From: Selenomonadaceae bacterium
Lineage (GTDB): Bacteria; Bacillota; Negativicutes; Selenomonadales; Selenomonadaceae
Assembly (NCBI GenBank): GCA_024698045.1
Contig: JAILRS010000005.1
Location: 1-64,000 of the forward strand
Direction: 5' to 3'
Length of the DNA: 64,000 nt
Shown here: piece by piece, positions 55,911 through 63,664 of the stretch
Numbering within the stretch: the first letter of the stretch is position 1
How the letters are laid out: each line of letters opens with the position of its first letter
Program-made: the position numbers and the translations under genes
The notes under the pieces: model-generated
The model's input: the letters and a program-made list of their open reading frames with translations, nothing else
What the model was told of the DNA's origin: nothing
The model's database searches: none

Positions 55911-56729
55911 TCAATCGCGGGCAACGGCGGAAATGATATCGGCGTCGGTAAATTCCACGGGGATTAACAGCATACCGATTGAAATTATCAGCAGTGCCGC
56001 AAGTAATCCTGCGAAAATATTTCGTTTTAACCGTAAATCTTTTGCGATACTTTCACTTTCCTCGGCGCGTACCTTGTTAAAGAAAAACATTGTCGCCGCA
56101 AACAAAATTACTCCGAAGATTAACGTTAAGACGACATGACTTTTGTTCCAAATTTTGAATTGAACGCGCATGTGTTTATCGTTACCGCTGAGCATTGCCG
56201 GTGCCAAATTCCACGTCAAAATTTTATTCGTAGCGTCGATTTTATCCGCGTTATGACTGTCGGGGACGTAAGGCAAAGCGATTGTCATATCGAAAGCTAC
56301 TTGCGATAAAATACTTTGAACGGCAGCGGCTTCCGTCGGCGAAAATTGACTTGCATTGGAGAAAAGCAAATCGAAATTGTAGACGTCAAAGAACCAATTG
56401 TCTTTCATTCTGATTCCCTTACATTTGCCTTCATGCGTTGAGTAAAGTGAAATACCGTCCGCCGCGAAAGATTTGACATCGGGGTAATTCATCGTCACTT
56501 CGTAGCCGCTCAAATTGTTTTCGGATACGGGCGAAATTTCGGCATTGGATTTGTCTTCAAAATTTTTCTTGAGCTGTTCCATTTGTTCGGCGATAAACGG
56601 TACGCCCAAGAAACGATTTTTAAGAAAGACCGTTCCGTCGTCGTTAATCGTAAGATTGGAACTGCCTTGGAAACAGCCGGAAGAAATAAGACAGATAAAC
56701 GCCGTCAGGGTAACCAAAAATTTTTTCAT
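55911..56729 (-). CDS. LppM-like lipoprotein with C-terminal membrane helices
   Basis: A 272-residue protein with a lipobox (LISSGC, Cys at 19), so it is anchored to the outer face of the membrane. The extracytoplasmic part begins with NLTINDDGTVFLKNRFLG and is beta-rich, like the LppM/DUF3153 group. Two hydrophobic segments follow near 203-222 and 240-260. Its function is unknown. GAGGAA precedes the ATG. It lies 20 bp after putP. Confidence 0.65.
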   Translation of the reverse strand: MKKFLVTLTAFICLISSGCFQGSSNLTINDDGTVFLKNRFLGVPFIAEQMEQLKKNFEDKSNAEISPVSENNLSGYEVTMNYPDVKSFAADGISLYSTHEGKCKGIRMKDNWFFDVYNFDLLFSNASQFSPTEAAAVQSILSQVAFDMTIALPYVPDSHNADKIDATNKILTWNLAPAMLSGNDKHMRVQFKIWNKSHVVLTLIFGVILFAATMFFFNKVRAEESESIAKDLRLKRNIFAGLLAALLIISIGMLLIPVEFTDADIISAVARD

Positions 56730-56749
56730 ATCAATTCCTCGTCCCGATA

Positions 56750-58228
56750 TTAAATGTTGCTTTGGCTGACTTTGTCGAAAGTCTTTTGAATATCGCTATC
56801 GGGTTCCTTATCCAATTTGCTGACCAAATAGATTGCGATAATCGAGAAGATAAAGCCCGGTACGATTTCATACAAGCCGAAAAGATTAAATTGTTTCCAA
56901 ACCAAAACAGTAACGCCGCCAACGATTATACCGGCAATAACTCCCATACGCGTTGTCCGTTTCCAAAATAAACTCATCAGCAATGCGGGGCCGAAAGCCG
57001 CGCCGAATCCTGCCCACGCATAAGAAACCATATCCAAAATGAAACTGTCGGGATTGAAGCCCAGATAAACGGCAATTGAGGCGATAACCAAAACCGATGC
57101 GCGCGATATCCAAACAAGTTCGGCTTGTTCGGCGTCTTTACGGATTAAAGTCTTGTAGAAATCTTGAGCGAAGGCGGATGCCGCGACCAATAATTGCGAA
57201 GAAGCTGTAGACATGATTGCCGCCAAAACCGCACTTAATACCAAACCTGCGATTATCGGCGGAAAAAGTTGATTGGTCATGACGAGAAAAACAGTTTCGG
57301 AATTTGTGCCCTCAAGCGGAGTAGTCAAATAAACCGCGCCGACCATTCCCACCGCGATTGCCGCAATCAAACTCAAGACAACCCAAGTCATAGCGATACG
57401 AGTTGCCTGCGGAATTTCTTTCGTCGATTTAATCGCCATGAATCTGACCAAAATATGCGGTTGCCCGAAATATCCGATACCCCATGCCAATAACGAAATC
57501 AATTCAATCGCGCCCAAAGTAGATCCGTCGGGTTTCGTGAACGGCGCAAACATTGTCGCCTTGTATTCGGATATAGCCGTAACAGTATTTTCGAGACCAC
57601 CCAAACTCATCATGGCGCAGATTGGCACGAGTAAAATTGCGAAGAACATCATCACGCCCTGAATAAAATCGGTGCGGCTGACTGCCAAAAATCCGCCGAT
57701 AAGCGTGTAGAAAACAACAGATCCCGCGCCTAAAAATATTGCGTACTTAAATTGCAGACCGAAGACGGTTTCAAATAATTTCCCTGCCGCAACGAATCCG
57801 CTTGACGTGTAGAGAATGAAGAATATCAAAATAAAAATTGCCGGAACAATGCGAAGAAGTCCGCTTGTATCTTTGAAACGATTCTGTAAAAATTCGGGAA
57901 GAGTAAGAGAATTACCGGCAAGTTCGGTGTATTGACGGAGTCGCGCGGCAACGAAATGCCAGTTCGCCCACGTACCGATAGCAATGCCGACCGCAATCCA
58001 ACCTGCATTCAATCCCGCGAAGTAAGCGAAACCGGGCACGCCCATTAACATCCAACCGCTCATATCAGAGGCTTCCGCGCTGAGCGAAGTGACCCACGCA
58101 CCAAGTTTGCGATTACCGAGAAAATAATCGCTCATGTTCTGTGTCTTGCGGTAATAGTAAACGCCGATACCCATCATCACACCGATATACAGTACAAAGG
58201 CATTTATAATCATTACATCAATGGTCAA
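56750..58228 (-). CDS. putP: Sodium/proline symporter PutP
   Basis: A 492-residue sodium:solute symporter (SSS family) with 13 predicted helices. Hallmarks are the N-terminal GNRKLGAWVTSLSAEASDMSGWMLMGVPG (quoted in parts), the FGQPHILVRFMAI segment and SAVLAAIMSTASSQLLVAASA, where Na+-binding Ser/Thr residues lie. It imports proline with Na+. It starts with TTG, with GGGAGG nine bases ahead. It leads an operon with the lipoprotein, the small protein and queH. Confidence 0.93.
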   Translation of the reverse strand: MTIDVMIINAFVLYIGVMMGIGVYYYRKTQNMSDYFLGNRKLGAWVTSLSAEASDMSGWMLMGVPGFAYFAGLNAGWIAVGIAIGTWANWHFVAARLRQYTELAGNSLTLPEFLQNRFKDTSGLLRIVPAIFILIFFILYTSSGFVAAGKLFETVFGLQFKYAIFLGAGSVVFYTLIGGFLAVSRTDFIQGVMMFFAILLVPICAMMSLGGLENTVTAISEYKATMFAPFTKPDGSTLGAIELISLLAWGIGYFGQPHILVRFMAIKSTKEIPQATRIAMTWVVLSLIAAIAVGMVGAVYLTTPLEGTNSETVFLVMTNQLFPPIIAGLVLSAVLAAIMSTASSQLLVAASAFAQDFYKTLIRKDAEQAELVWISRASVLVIASIAVYLGFNPDSFILDMVSYAWAGFGAAFGPALLMSLFWKRTTRMGVIAGIIVGGVTVLVWKQFNLFGLYEIVPGFIFSIIAIYLVSKLDKEPDSDIQKTFDKVSQSNI

Positions 58229-58255
58229 AATAAAGCCTCCCCTCGTGATATTGTT

Positions 58256-58284
58256 GTTATAACTGTGGTGTAAACTTTTGTAAA
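58256..58284 (-). promoter_or_regulatory. Promoter for the putP operon
   Basis: On the minus strand TTTACA (58279-58284) and TATAAC (58256-58261) are 17 bp apart. Confidence 0.6.
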
Positions 58285-58304
58285 ATTTTTGTCACTGTTG
58301 GCAA

Positions 58305-58345
58305 TAAAAACGGGCGGCACTTTGATTGAGCGTCGCCCGAAAATT
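58305..58345 (-). terminator. Terminator of ychF
   Basis: CGGGCG (58334-58339 on the minus strand) and CGCCCG (58311-58316) close a hairpin followed by T5 on the minus strand. Confidence 0.75.
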
Positions 58346-58366
58346 TTTATCTGTTAAATTCAAAAC

Positions 58367-59464
58367 TCAAACGTTAAAGCGGAAGTAAGTAACATCGCCG
58401 TCCTGCATGATATAATCTTTGCCTTCAAGTCTTACAAGACCTTTGTCGCGCGCGGCGGTTATCGAGCCCAATTTGATTAAGTCGTCGTAGTTGACGATTT
58501 CCGCACGAATAAAACCGCGTTCGATATCGCTATGAATTTTTCCTGCGGCTTTAACTGCCGGCGTACCCTTGACAATCGTCCATGCGCGACATTCATCTAC
58601 TCCTGCGGTAAGGAAAGTCATCAAGCCGAGCAAATCAAAAGCCGCGTGAATAAGTCTGTCGAGTCCGGAACTGTCAAGCCCCAAATCCGTTAAAAATTCC
58701 TTTGCCTCTTCCTCGTCGAGTTCGGCTATTTCTTCCTCGACCTTTGCGCAGATAACGACGACTTGAGCATTTTCATCCGCGGCAAGTTTCCGAACTTTTT
58801 TGACGTAGTCATTTTCTTCGCCGAGTTCGTTTTCGGAAACATTGGCGACATACAACATAGGTTTGAGCGTCAACAAATTTGCGTCGCGGATTACGGTTAA
58901 ATCGTCTTCGGATAAATCCAAACTCCTTGCGGGTGTTGCGGCATCCAAGGCGGTTTTGATTCGCTCCAAAATTTCAGCCTCGACTTTTGCATCTTTACTG
59001 CCCGATTTGAGTAACTTTGTCACTTTGGTTAAACGTTTCTCCACGACATCCAAATCGGCAAGACACAATTCGGTTTGAATCGTTTCGATATCGCGCAAGG
59101 GATTGATTGTATCGGATACGTGAGTAATATTTTCGTCATCGAAACAGCGCACGACATGAGCGATTGCATCGACTTGTCTTATATGTTCCAAAAATTTATT
59201 GCCTAGTCCTTCGCCCTTTGACGCGCCTTTGACAAGTCCTGCGATATCGACAAATCTCACACTTGCCGGCGTAGTCTTTTTTGAGTTGTAAAGTTTTGTC
59301 AGGACGTTAAGACGATTATCGGGCACGGCAACCACGCCGACATTCGGTTCAATGGTACAGAAAGGATAATTTGCCGCCTCGGCTCCTGCTTTGGTTATGG
59401 CATTAAAAAGCGTCGATTTGCCGACATTTGGCAAGCCGACGATACCGACTTCAAGATTGCTCAT
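58367..59464 (-). CDS. ychF: Redox-regulated ATPase YchF
   Basis: A 365-residue Obg-family P-loop protein that prefers ATP over GTP and binds ribosomes. It shows GLPNVGKST at 10-18, switch DIAGLVKGAS, YVANVSENE in place of the usual NKxD, and a C-terminal TGS domain. GGAGGG precedes the ATG. It follows the PflX-like gene by 54 bp. Confidence 0.97.
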   Translation of the reverse strand: MSNLEVGIVGLPNVGKSTLFNAITKAGAEAANYPFCTIEPNVGVVAVPDNRLNVLTKLYNSKKTTPASVRFVDIAGLVKGASKGEGLGNKFLEHIRQVDAIAHVVRCFDDENITHVSDTINPLRDIETIQTELCLADLDVVEKRLTKVTKLLKSGSKDAKVEAEILERIKTALDAATPARSLDLSEDDLTVIRDANLLTLKPMLYVANVSENELGEENDYVKKVRKLAADENAQVVVICAKVEEEIAELDEEEAKEFLTDLGLDSSGLDRLIHAAFDLLGLMTFLTAGVDECRAWTIVKGTPAVKAAGKIHSDIERGFIRAEIVNYDDLIKLGSITAARDKGLVRLEGKDYIMQDGDVTYFRFNV

Positions 59465-59518
59465 TTAAATTTTCCCTCCAAAGTTTTTCATGCAGTCTAA
59501 GACAGTATTCTTGAGCTG

Positions 59519-60409
59519 TCAAGGATGACGCACGCCGTCAAGATTGAAATCGGGGATAAATTTGGTGTCGGCAGTCTTCCCGATTTGTACGAAACAATTT
59601 TTAACGCCGATATCCTGCGCGTGATTGACTACGGAATTATATTCAAACGTCGTGAGTTTGCGGTTAATTTTTTTGAAATCGACGGCACCGAATAACGGCG
59701 TGTATTGATTCATCAGGCTGATAAAAATTTCATCGCCGAAAGTATTGTAAAGCCAATCGACGATTTTAATTGCATCGTGTCGAAAATTCGGAAGGACGAG
59801 ATGACGCACAATCATTCCTCGGATCATTTGTCCGTCGACAATCTGCGCAGCTCCGACCAATTCAAACATTTTTTTTATGGCGGCGGTTGCCACGTCGAAA
59901 TAATTCGGAGCGTTTGAAAAATTTACGGCGGCAACTTCATCAACGTATTTCAAATCCGGCAGAAAAATATCGACGCGACCGCGCAACATTTCAAGCGTCG
60001 CAAGATTTTCGTAGGCATTGGAGTTGTAGACAATCGGCAGATGAAGCCCGTTACTTTTGGCAAGGTCAATCGCCGTACAAATTTGCGGAACATAATGTGT
60101 GGGCGTAACCAATTCGATATTTGCCGCGCCGCGAGCCTGTTGCTCCAAAAAAATTTCGGCGAGACGTTCGGCAGAAATTTCCGCCCCGAATCCGTCATGA
60201 CTGATATTAAAGTTTTGACAGTAGACGCATTTCAAATTACAATGAGAAAAAAAAATCGTCCCCGCGCCGTGTTCGCCGACAATACAAGGTTCTTCCCATT
60301 TATGCAAACTTACCAAAGCTATTCGCAAATTTTCGGGCGCATGACAAAACCCGAGTTTGTTTATTCTGTCGACGCGACACATTCGCGGACAAAGTTGACA
60401 TGGTTCCAT
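59519..60409 (-). CDS. PflX-like radical SAM protein
   Basis: A 296-residue radical SAM protein of the COG1313 (PflX) group of pyruvate formate-lyase activase relatives. The SAM cluster is CNLKCVYC (C57, C61, C64). The N-terminal extra Cys (C4, C7, C11, C22) is typical of the group and may hold an auxiliary Fe-S site. The target protein is unknown, and no glycyl-radical enzyme is adjacent. No clear Shine-Dalgarno precedes the ATG. Confidence 0.85.
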   Translation of the reverse strand: MEPCQLCPRMCRVDRINKLGFCHAPENLRIALVSLHKWEEPCIVGEHGAGTIFFSHCNLKCVYCQNFNISHDGFGAEISAERLAEIFLEQQARGAANIELVTPTHYVPQICTAIDLAKSNGLHLPIVYNSNAYENLATLEMLRGRVDIFLPDLKYVDEVAAVNFSNAPNYFDVATAAIKKMFELVGAAQIVDGQMIRGMIVRHLVLPNFRHDAIKIVDWLYNTFGDEIFISLMNQYTPLFGAVDFKKINRKLTTFEYNSVVNHAQDIGVKNCFVQIGKTADTKFIPDFNLDGVRHP

Positions 60410-60431
60410 TTAATCGGCACAAAAATTTTTA

Positions 60432-60460
60432 TTGCGCCTGTCACATCCTTTCAGTAAAAT
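60432..60460 (+). promoter_or_regulatory. Promoter for the MotE-like gene
   Basis: TTGCGC (60432-60437) and TAAAAT (60455-60460) are 17 bp apart, about 110 bp before the gene. Confidence 0.45.
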
Positions 60461-60572
60461 TACAGGAAAATTTTCAGCCGTAAGTTTTTGCGGCAGGAAA
60501 TTGCCGAAGATAACAGAATCAATCAGTTTAAATGGTTTTTGTGTCGTATGAGTTAACATGGGGTGAAATCTT

Positions 60573-61229
60573 TTGAAAGATAAAATCTTAAACGTCCTGC
60601 GCAAAATACGCAACATGATAATCGGCGTGATAGTGCTGATGATTTTGACGGTAGCGGCCTTTGTTGCGGCGGTAAAATTCGATGCGTTGAGCGATGAAGA
60701 TGTCGCGATGCTTAATGAAGAACTCGGATTATATCGTTTGCCGTTCGTGGGTAATAACAGATATTTCAAGGTGCCCGAGGGTGTAGAGTGGCCGCCGCCC
60801 GAACCACCACCCGAACCGGATCCGCCGCCCGAACCCGAGCCAAAACCCGAAGTAGCTGTGGTACCGGAACAACCAAAACCCGAGGAGCCTAAGAAAGAAG
60901 AAAAACCTAAGAAGGAAGAAAAACCCAAAGAAGTTAAAGTAGATACGAAGGCAATCGACGAACAACGCGCAAAACGTGAGACGGAAGAGAAAAAACGCAT
61001 TACAAGATTGGCAAGGATTTACGAGAACATGAAACCCGAAGCCGCGGCAAATGCCTTGATTAATGTGGAATGGGACACGACTATTTTGATTTTCCAGCGC
61101 ATGAGTGAGGATTCTGTCGCGCAAATTTTATCAAAGATGGAACCCGAAATAGCCGCGCAATTAACCGAAATGATTTACGCCAATACGCAGAGGCATGTAG
61201 CCGCACCGCCCGACAGTCAAAATCAGTGA
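60573..61229 (+). CDS. MotE-like protein (single membrane helix, Pro-rich linker, MgtE_N-like domain)
   Basis: A 218-residue protein with one N-terminal membrane helix (about 14-34), a Pro/Glu/Lys-rich linker (about 68-115) with PPPEP and KKEEKPK repeats, and a C-terminal helical domain with ARIYENMKPEAAANALINV and MSEDSVAQILSKMEPEIAAQL, the MotE/MgtE_N pattern. In flagellated Firmicutes, MotE lies beside fliJ and fliK and supports motility. Here it stands alone with its own promoter and terminator. The start is TTG after GGGGTGA. Confidence 0.7.
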   Translation: MKDKILNVLRKIRNMIIGVIVLMILTVAAFVAAVKFDALSDEDVAMLNEELGLYRLPFVGNNRYFKVPEGVEWPPPEPPPEPDPPPEPEPKPEVAVVPEQPKPEEPKKEEKPKKEEKPKEVKVDTKAIDEQRAKRETEEKKRITRLARIYENMKPEAAANALINVEWDTTILIFQRMSEDSVAQILSKMEPEIAAQLTEMIYANTQRHVAAPPDSQNQ

Positions 61230-61248
61230 CAATCCTAAAATAAAATAG

Positions 61249-61284
61249 CCCCTTGCCGTTTGCCGTACAAGGGGAAATTTTTTT
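61249..61284 (+). terminator. Terminator of the MotE-like gene
   Basis: CCCCTTG/CAAGGGG stem (61249-61255, 61268-61274) followed by a T7-type run. Confidence 0.9.
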
Positions 61285-61307
61285 CGTCTTGAATTATAAC
61301 TGAGTTT

Positions 61308-61337
61308 TTGATTCACGGAAATTTTTTGTGTTAATAA
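61308..61337 (+). promoter_or_regulatory. Promoter for the acyl-CoA synthetase
   Basis: TTGATT (61308-61313) and TAATAA (61332-61337), 18 bp apart, with TGT before the -10 box. Confidence 0.5.
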
Positions 61338-61364
61338 TTTTTCAGCAAAGGAGCTAAAAATTTT

Positions 61365-63002
61365 ATGCCGGTAATTGAATATCTGGAGCGTAACGCCAAA
61401 CTTTACGGTGATGAAGTTGCGCTCGTGGAATTGAATCCAACCGTGGCGGACGGGCGTCGCATGACGTGGAAAGAATTCAGCTTGATTGAGTCTAACACGT
61501 TTGCGCCGTATCGTCGTGAAATAACGTGGCAAGTTTTCGACGAAAAGGCAAATCGTTGCGCCAATCTGTTAATCGGGCGCGGTGTTCGTCGCGGCGATAA
61601 AGTCGCTATCCTCATGTACAATTGTCTTGAGTGGTTGCCGATTTATTTCGGTGTACTCAAGGCCGGTGCGATTGCCGTGCCGTTTAATTTCCGTTACGAT
61701 GCCGCGGAAATTTTGTACTGCGCAGAATTGGCGGAAGTAGATGTGATAATTTTCGGTTCCGAATTTATCGGGCGTATCGAGACAAATGCCGAACGTTTGA
61801 GCAAGGGCAGATTGTTAATTTACGTCGGCGATAATTGCCCGAGTTTTGCGGAAAGTTATCACATCATGGTAGATGATTATTCAAGTCTCAAGCCCGATGT
61901 CGGCGAAATTACCGATGACGATTACGGCGCGATTTATTTTTCTTCGGGCACAACGGGATTTCCGAAGGCAATTTTACATAAGCACAGGAGTTTAACGCAA
62001 GCGGCGCAAATGGAGCAGAAACATCATCGCACGGGACGCGAAGATAATTTTCTGTGCATACCGCCGTTATATCATACGGGCGCGAAATTCCATTGGATGG
62101 GCTCCCTCGTCGCAGGTTCCAAAGCGGTTTTGTTAAAAGGTACGAAACCCGAAATAATTTTGGATGCGGTATCAAAGGAACATTGTACAATCGTTTGGCT
62201 ACTGGTGCCTTGGGCGCAGGATATTGTAGATGCATTGGATCGCGGCGATATCAAGCTTGAAGATTATAATTTAAGTCAGTGGCGACTTATGCATATAGGA
62301 GCGCAACCCGTGCCGCCCAGTTTGATTCGTCGTTGGAAAAAATATTTCCCGAATCATGACTATGATACAAATTACGGTTTGAGCGAATCGACGGGGCCCG
62401 GCTGTGTTCATCTCGGTTTGGAAAATGTTTCCAAAGTCGGAGCAATCGGAGTACCCGGTTATCGTTGGGAATGCAAGATAGTCGACGAGAACGGCGAAAC
62501 GGTTCCGCAGGGCGAAGTAGGCGAATTATGTGTAAAAGGTCCCGGCGTTATGACTTGCTACTACAACGATCCGAAAGCTACTGCCGAAGTTTTGCGCGGC
62601 GATTGGCTTTTCACGGGTGATATGGCTATGCAAGATGATGAAGGTTTTTATTTCCTGGTTGACCGCAAGAAAGATGTTATAGTCAGCGGCGGCGAAAATA
62701 TTTACCCCGTGCAAATCGAGGACTTTTTACATAAGTTCAGCAAGATTAAAGACGTTGCGGTTATCGGTTTGCCCGACAGACGTCTCGGCGAAATTTCCGC
62801 CGCTATCATTGAACTCCAACCCGATACGGAATGCACCGAAGAGGATATAAATAATTTCTGTTTGGAGTTACCGCGCTACAAACGCCCAAAGAAAATTATT
62901 TTCGCCGAAGTGCCGCGCAATGCTACGGGCAAAATCGAAAAACCTGTCTTGCGTAAACGTTACGGCGCAGATAAACTTGTCGCGATGGAAAACAGAAGTT
63001 AA
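61365..63002 (+). CDS. AMP-forming acyl-CoA synthetase/ligase
   Basis: A 545-residue ANL-superfamily enzyme activating a carboxylate to an acyl adenylate and then to acyl-CoA. The P-loop-like YFSSGTTGFPKAI (about 187), the NYGLSESTGPG motif, GDWLFTGDMAMQDDEGF (A8 hinge region), DRKKDVIVSGGENIYP and the catalytic Lys in NATGKIEKP are all intact. The substrate could be a medium- or long-chain fatty acid or an aromatic acid. AAAGGAG precedes the ATG. It is monocistronic. Confidence 0.9.
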   Translation: MPVIEYLERNAKLYGDEVALVELNPTVADGRRMTWKEFSLIESNTFAPYRREITWQVFDEKANRCANLLIGRGVRRGDKVAILMYNCLEWLPIYFGVLKAGAIAVPFNFRYDAAEILYCAELAEVDVIIFGSEFIGRIETNAERLSKGRLLIYVGDNCPSFAESYHIMVDDYSSLKPDVGEITDDDYGAIYFSSGTTGFPKAILHKHRSLTQAAQMEQKHHRTGREDNFLCIPPLYHTGAKFHWMGSLVAGSKAVLLKGTKPEIILDAVSKEHCTIVWLLVPWAQDIVDALDRGDIKLEDYNLSQWRLMHIGAQPVPPSLIRRWKKYFPNHDYDTNYGLSESTGPGCVHLGLENVSKVGAIGVPGYRWECKIVDENGETVPQGEVGELCVKGPGVMTCYYNDPKATAEVLRGDWLFTGDMAMQDDEGFYFLVDRKKDVIVSGGENIYPVQIEDFLHKFSKIKDVAVIGLPDRRLGEISAAIIELQPDTECTEEDINNFCLELPRYKRPKKIIFAEVPRNATGKIEKPVLRKRYGADKLVAMENRS

Positions 63003-63031
63003 TCAAAAAATTTTAGCGTCAACATAAAAAA

Positions 63032-63071
63032 TTAGCGACCGCCAAATCAAAGGCAGTCGCTTTTTGTTTCG
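63032..63071 (+). repeat. Direct repeat copy 1 (terminator-bearing, left of the XRE gene)
   Basis: This 40-bp block matches 63612-63651 with three differences, and similarity continues about 25 bp further left. It contains the terminator that ends the acyl-CoA synthetase gene. Confidence 0.9.
63034..63068 (+). terminator. Terminator of the acyl-CoA synthetase gene
   Basis: AGCGACCGCC and GGCAGTCGCT (63034-63061) pair with one mismatch around an A-rich loop, followed by T5. Confidence 0.88.
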
Positions 63072-63119
63072 GTCAGACGCTTACCGTAAGTGTTTCTTTG
63101 CAAAAACGTAATGAACGGA

Positions 63120-63148
63120 TTGATAAGACATAAATTAATTTGTACAAT
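63120..63148 (+). promoter_or_regulatory. Promoter for the XRE regulator
   Basis: TTGATA (63120-63125), 17 bp, TACAAT (63143-63148). It fixes the gene start at 63174, since transcription begins near 63155. Confidence 0.7.
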
Positions 63149-63173
63149 GCTGAAAAAGAAAGGGGAGATTACA

Positions 63174-63524
63174 ATGAAAGTAAGCGAAGCTTTAAGAAGG
63201 TTTAGGAAAAGATACGGATTAACACAGGCGGATGTGGCGAATACGTTGGGAGTAACACAACAGTCGTACCAGCCTTACGAAGTGGGGAAAATGTTACCGG
63301 GAGCAAAAATTTTGATAAAGATAGCCACTACGTACGGTGTCACAACAGATTATTTGTTAGGCTTGTCGGATAAGCCGCATCCGGTTTTCAACGAAGAAGA
63401 AGTTCGGGAAGCGTTTGAGTTTCGTGATACAATTCAAAAAGCGGTTCGCTTGATTATGCAACCGCCGAAGAAACCGAAGGAAGAAATACATAGCAAGCTT
63501 TTCGACGACGAAGAAGAGATATAA
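63174..63524 (+). CDS. Small XRE-family helix-turn-helix regulator
   Basis: A 116-residue DNA-binding protein. The HTH_3 domain covers about residues 3-58 (RRFRKRYGLTQADVANTLGVTQQSY, PYEVGKMLPGAKILIKIA, GVTTDYLLG, each part conserved). A helical C-terminal tail follows (VREAFEFRDTIQKAVRLI) ending in an acidic stretch. Such short regulators occur both in chromosomes and mobile elements. AAGGGGAG lies upstream of the ATG at 63174. No partner gene or target is visible. Near-identical terminator repeats flank it on both sides. Confidence 0.9.
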   Translation: MKVSEALRRFRKRYGLTQADVANTLGVTQQSYQPYEVGKMLPGAKILIKIATTYGVTTDYLLGLSDKPHPVFNEEEVREAFEFRDTIQKAVRLIMQPPKKPKEEIHSKLFDDEEEI

Positions 63525-63611
63525 AAAGGTTATCTTTCGACATGGATTAAACCACCGAAGCGCATAATTTCCTTGTTGAATTGCGAAAAATTTTCGGCGT
63601 CAACAAAAAAG

Positions 63612-63651
63612 TTAGCGACCGCCCGATTAAAGGCAGTCGCTTTTTGTTTCG
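63612..63651 (+). repeat. Direct repeat copy 2 (terminator-bearing, right of the XRE gene)
   Basis: The second copy of the 40-bp block, 580 bp to the right of the first. The stem AGCGACCGCC/GGCAGTCGCT and T5 tail are preserved, so it acts as the terminator of the XRE gene. Confidence 0.9.
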
Positions 63652-63664
63652 TCAAAGTTTTTAA

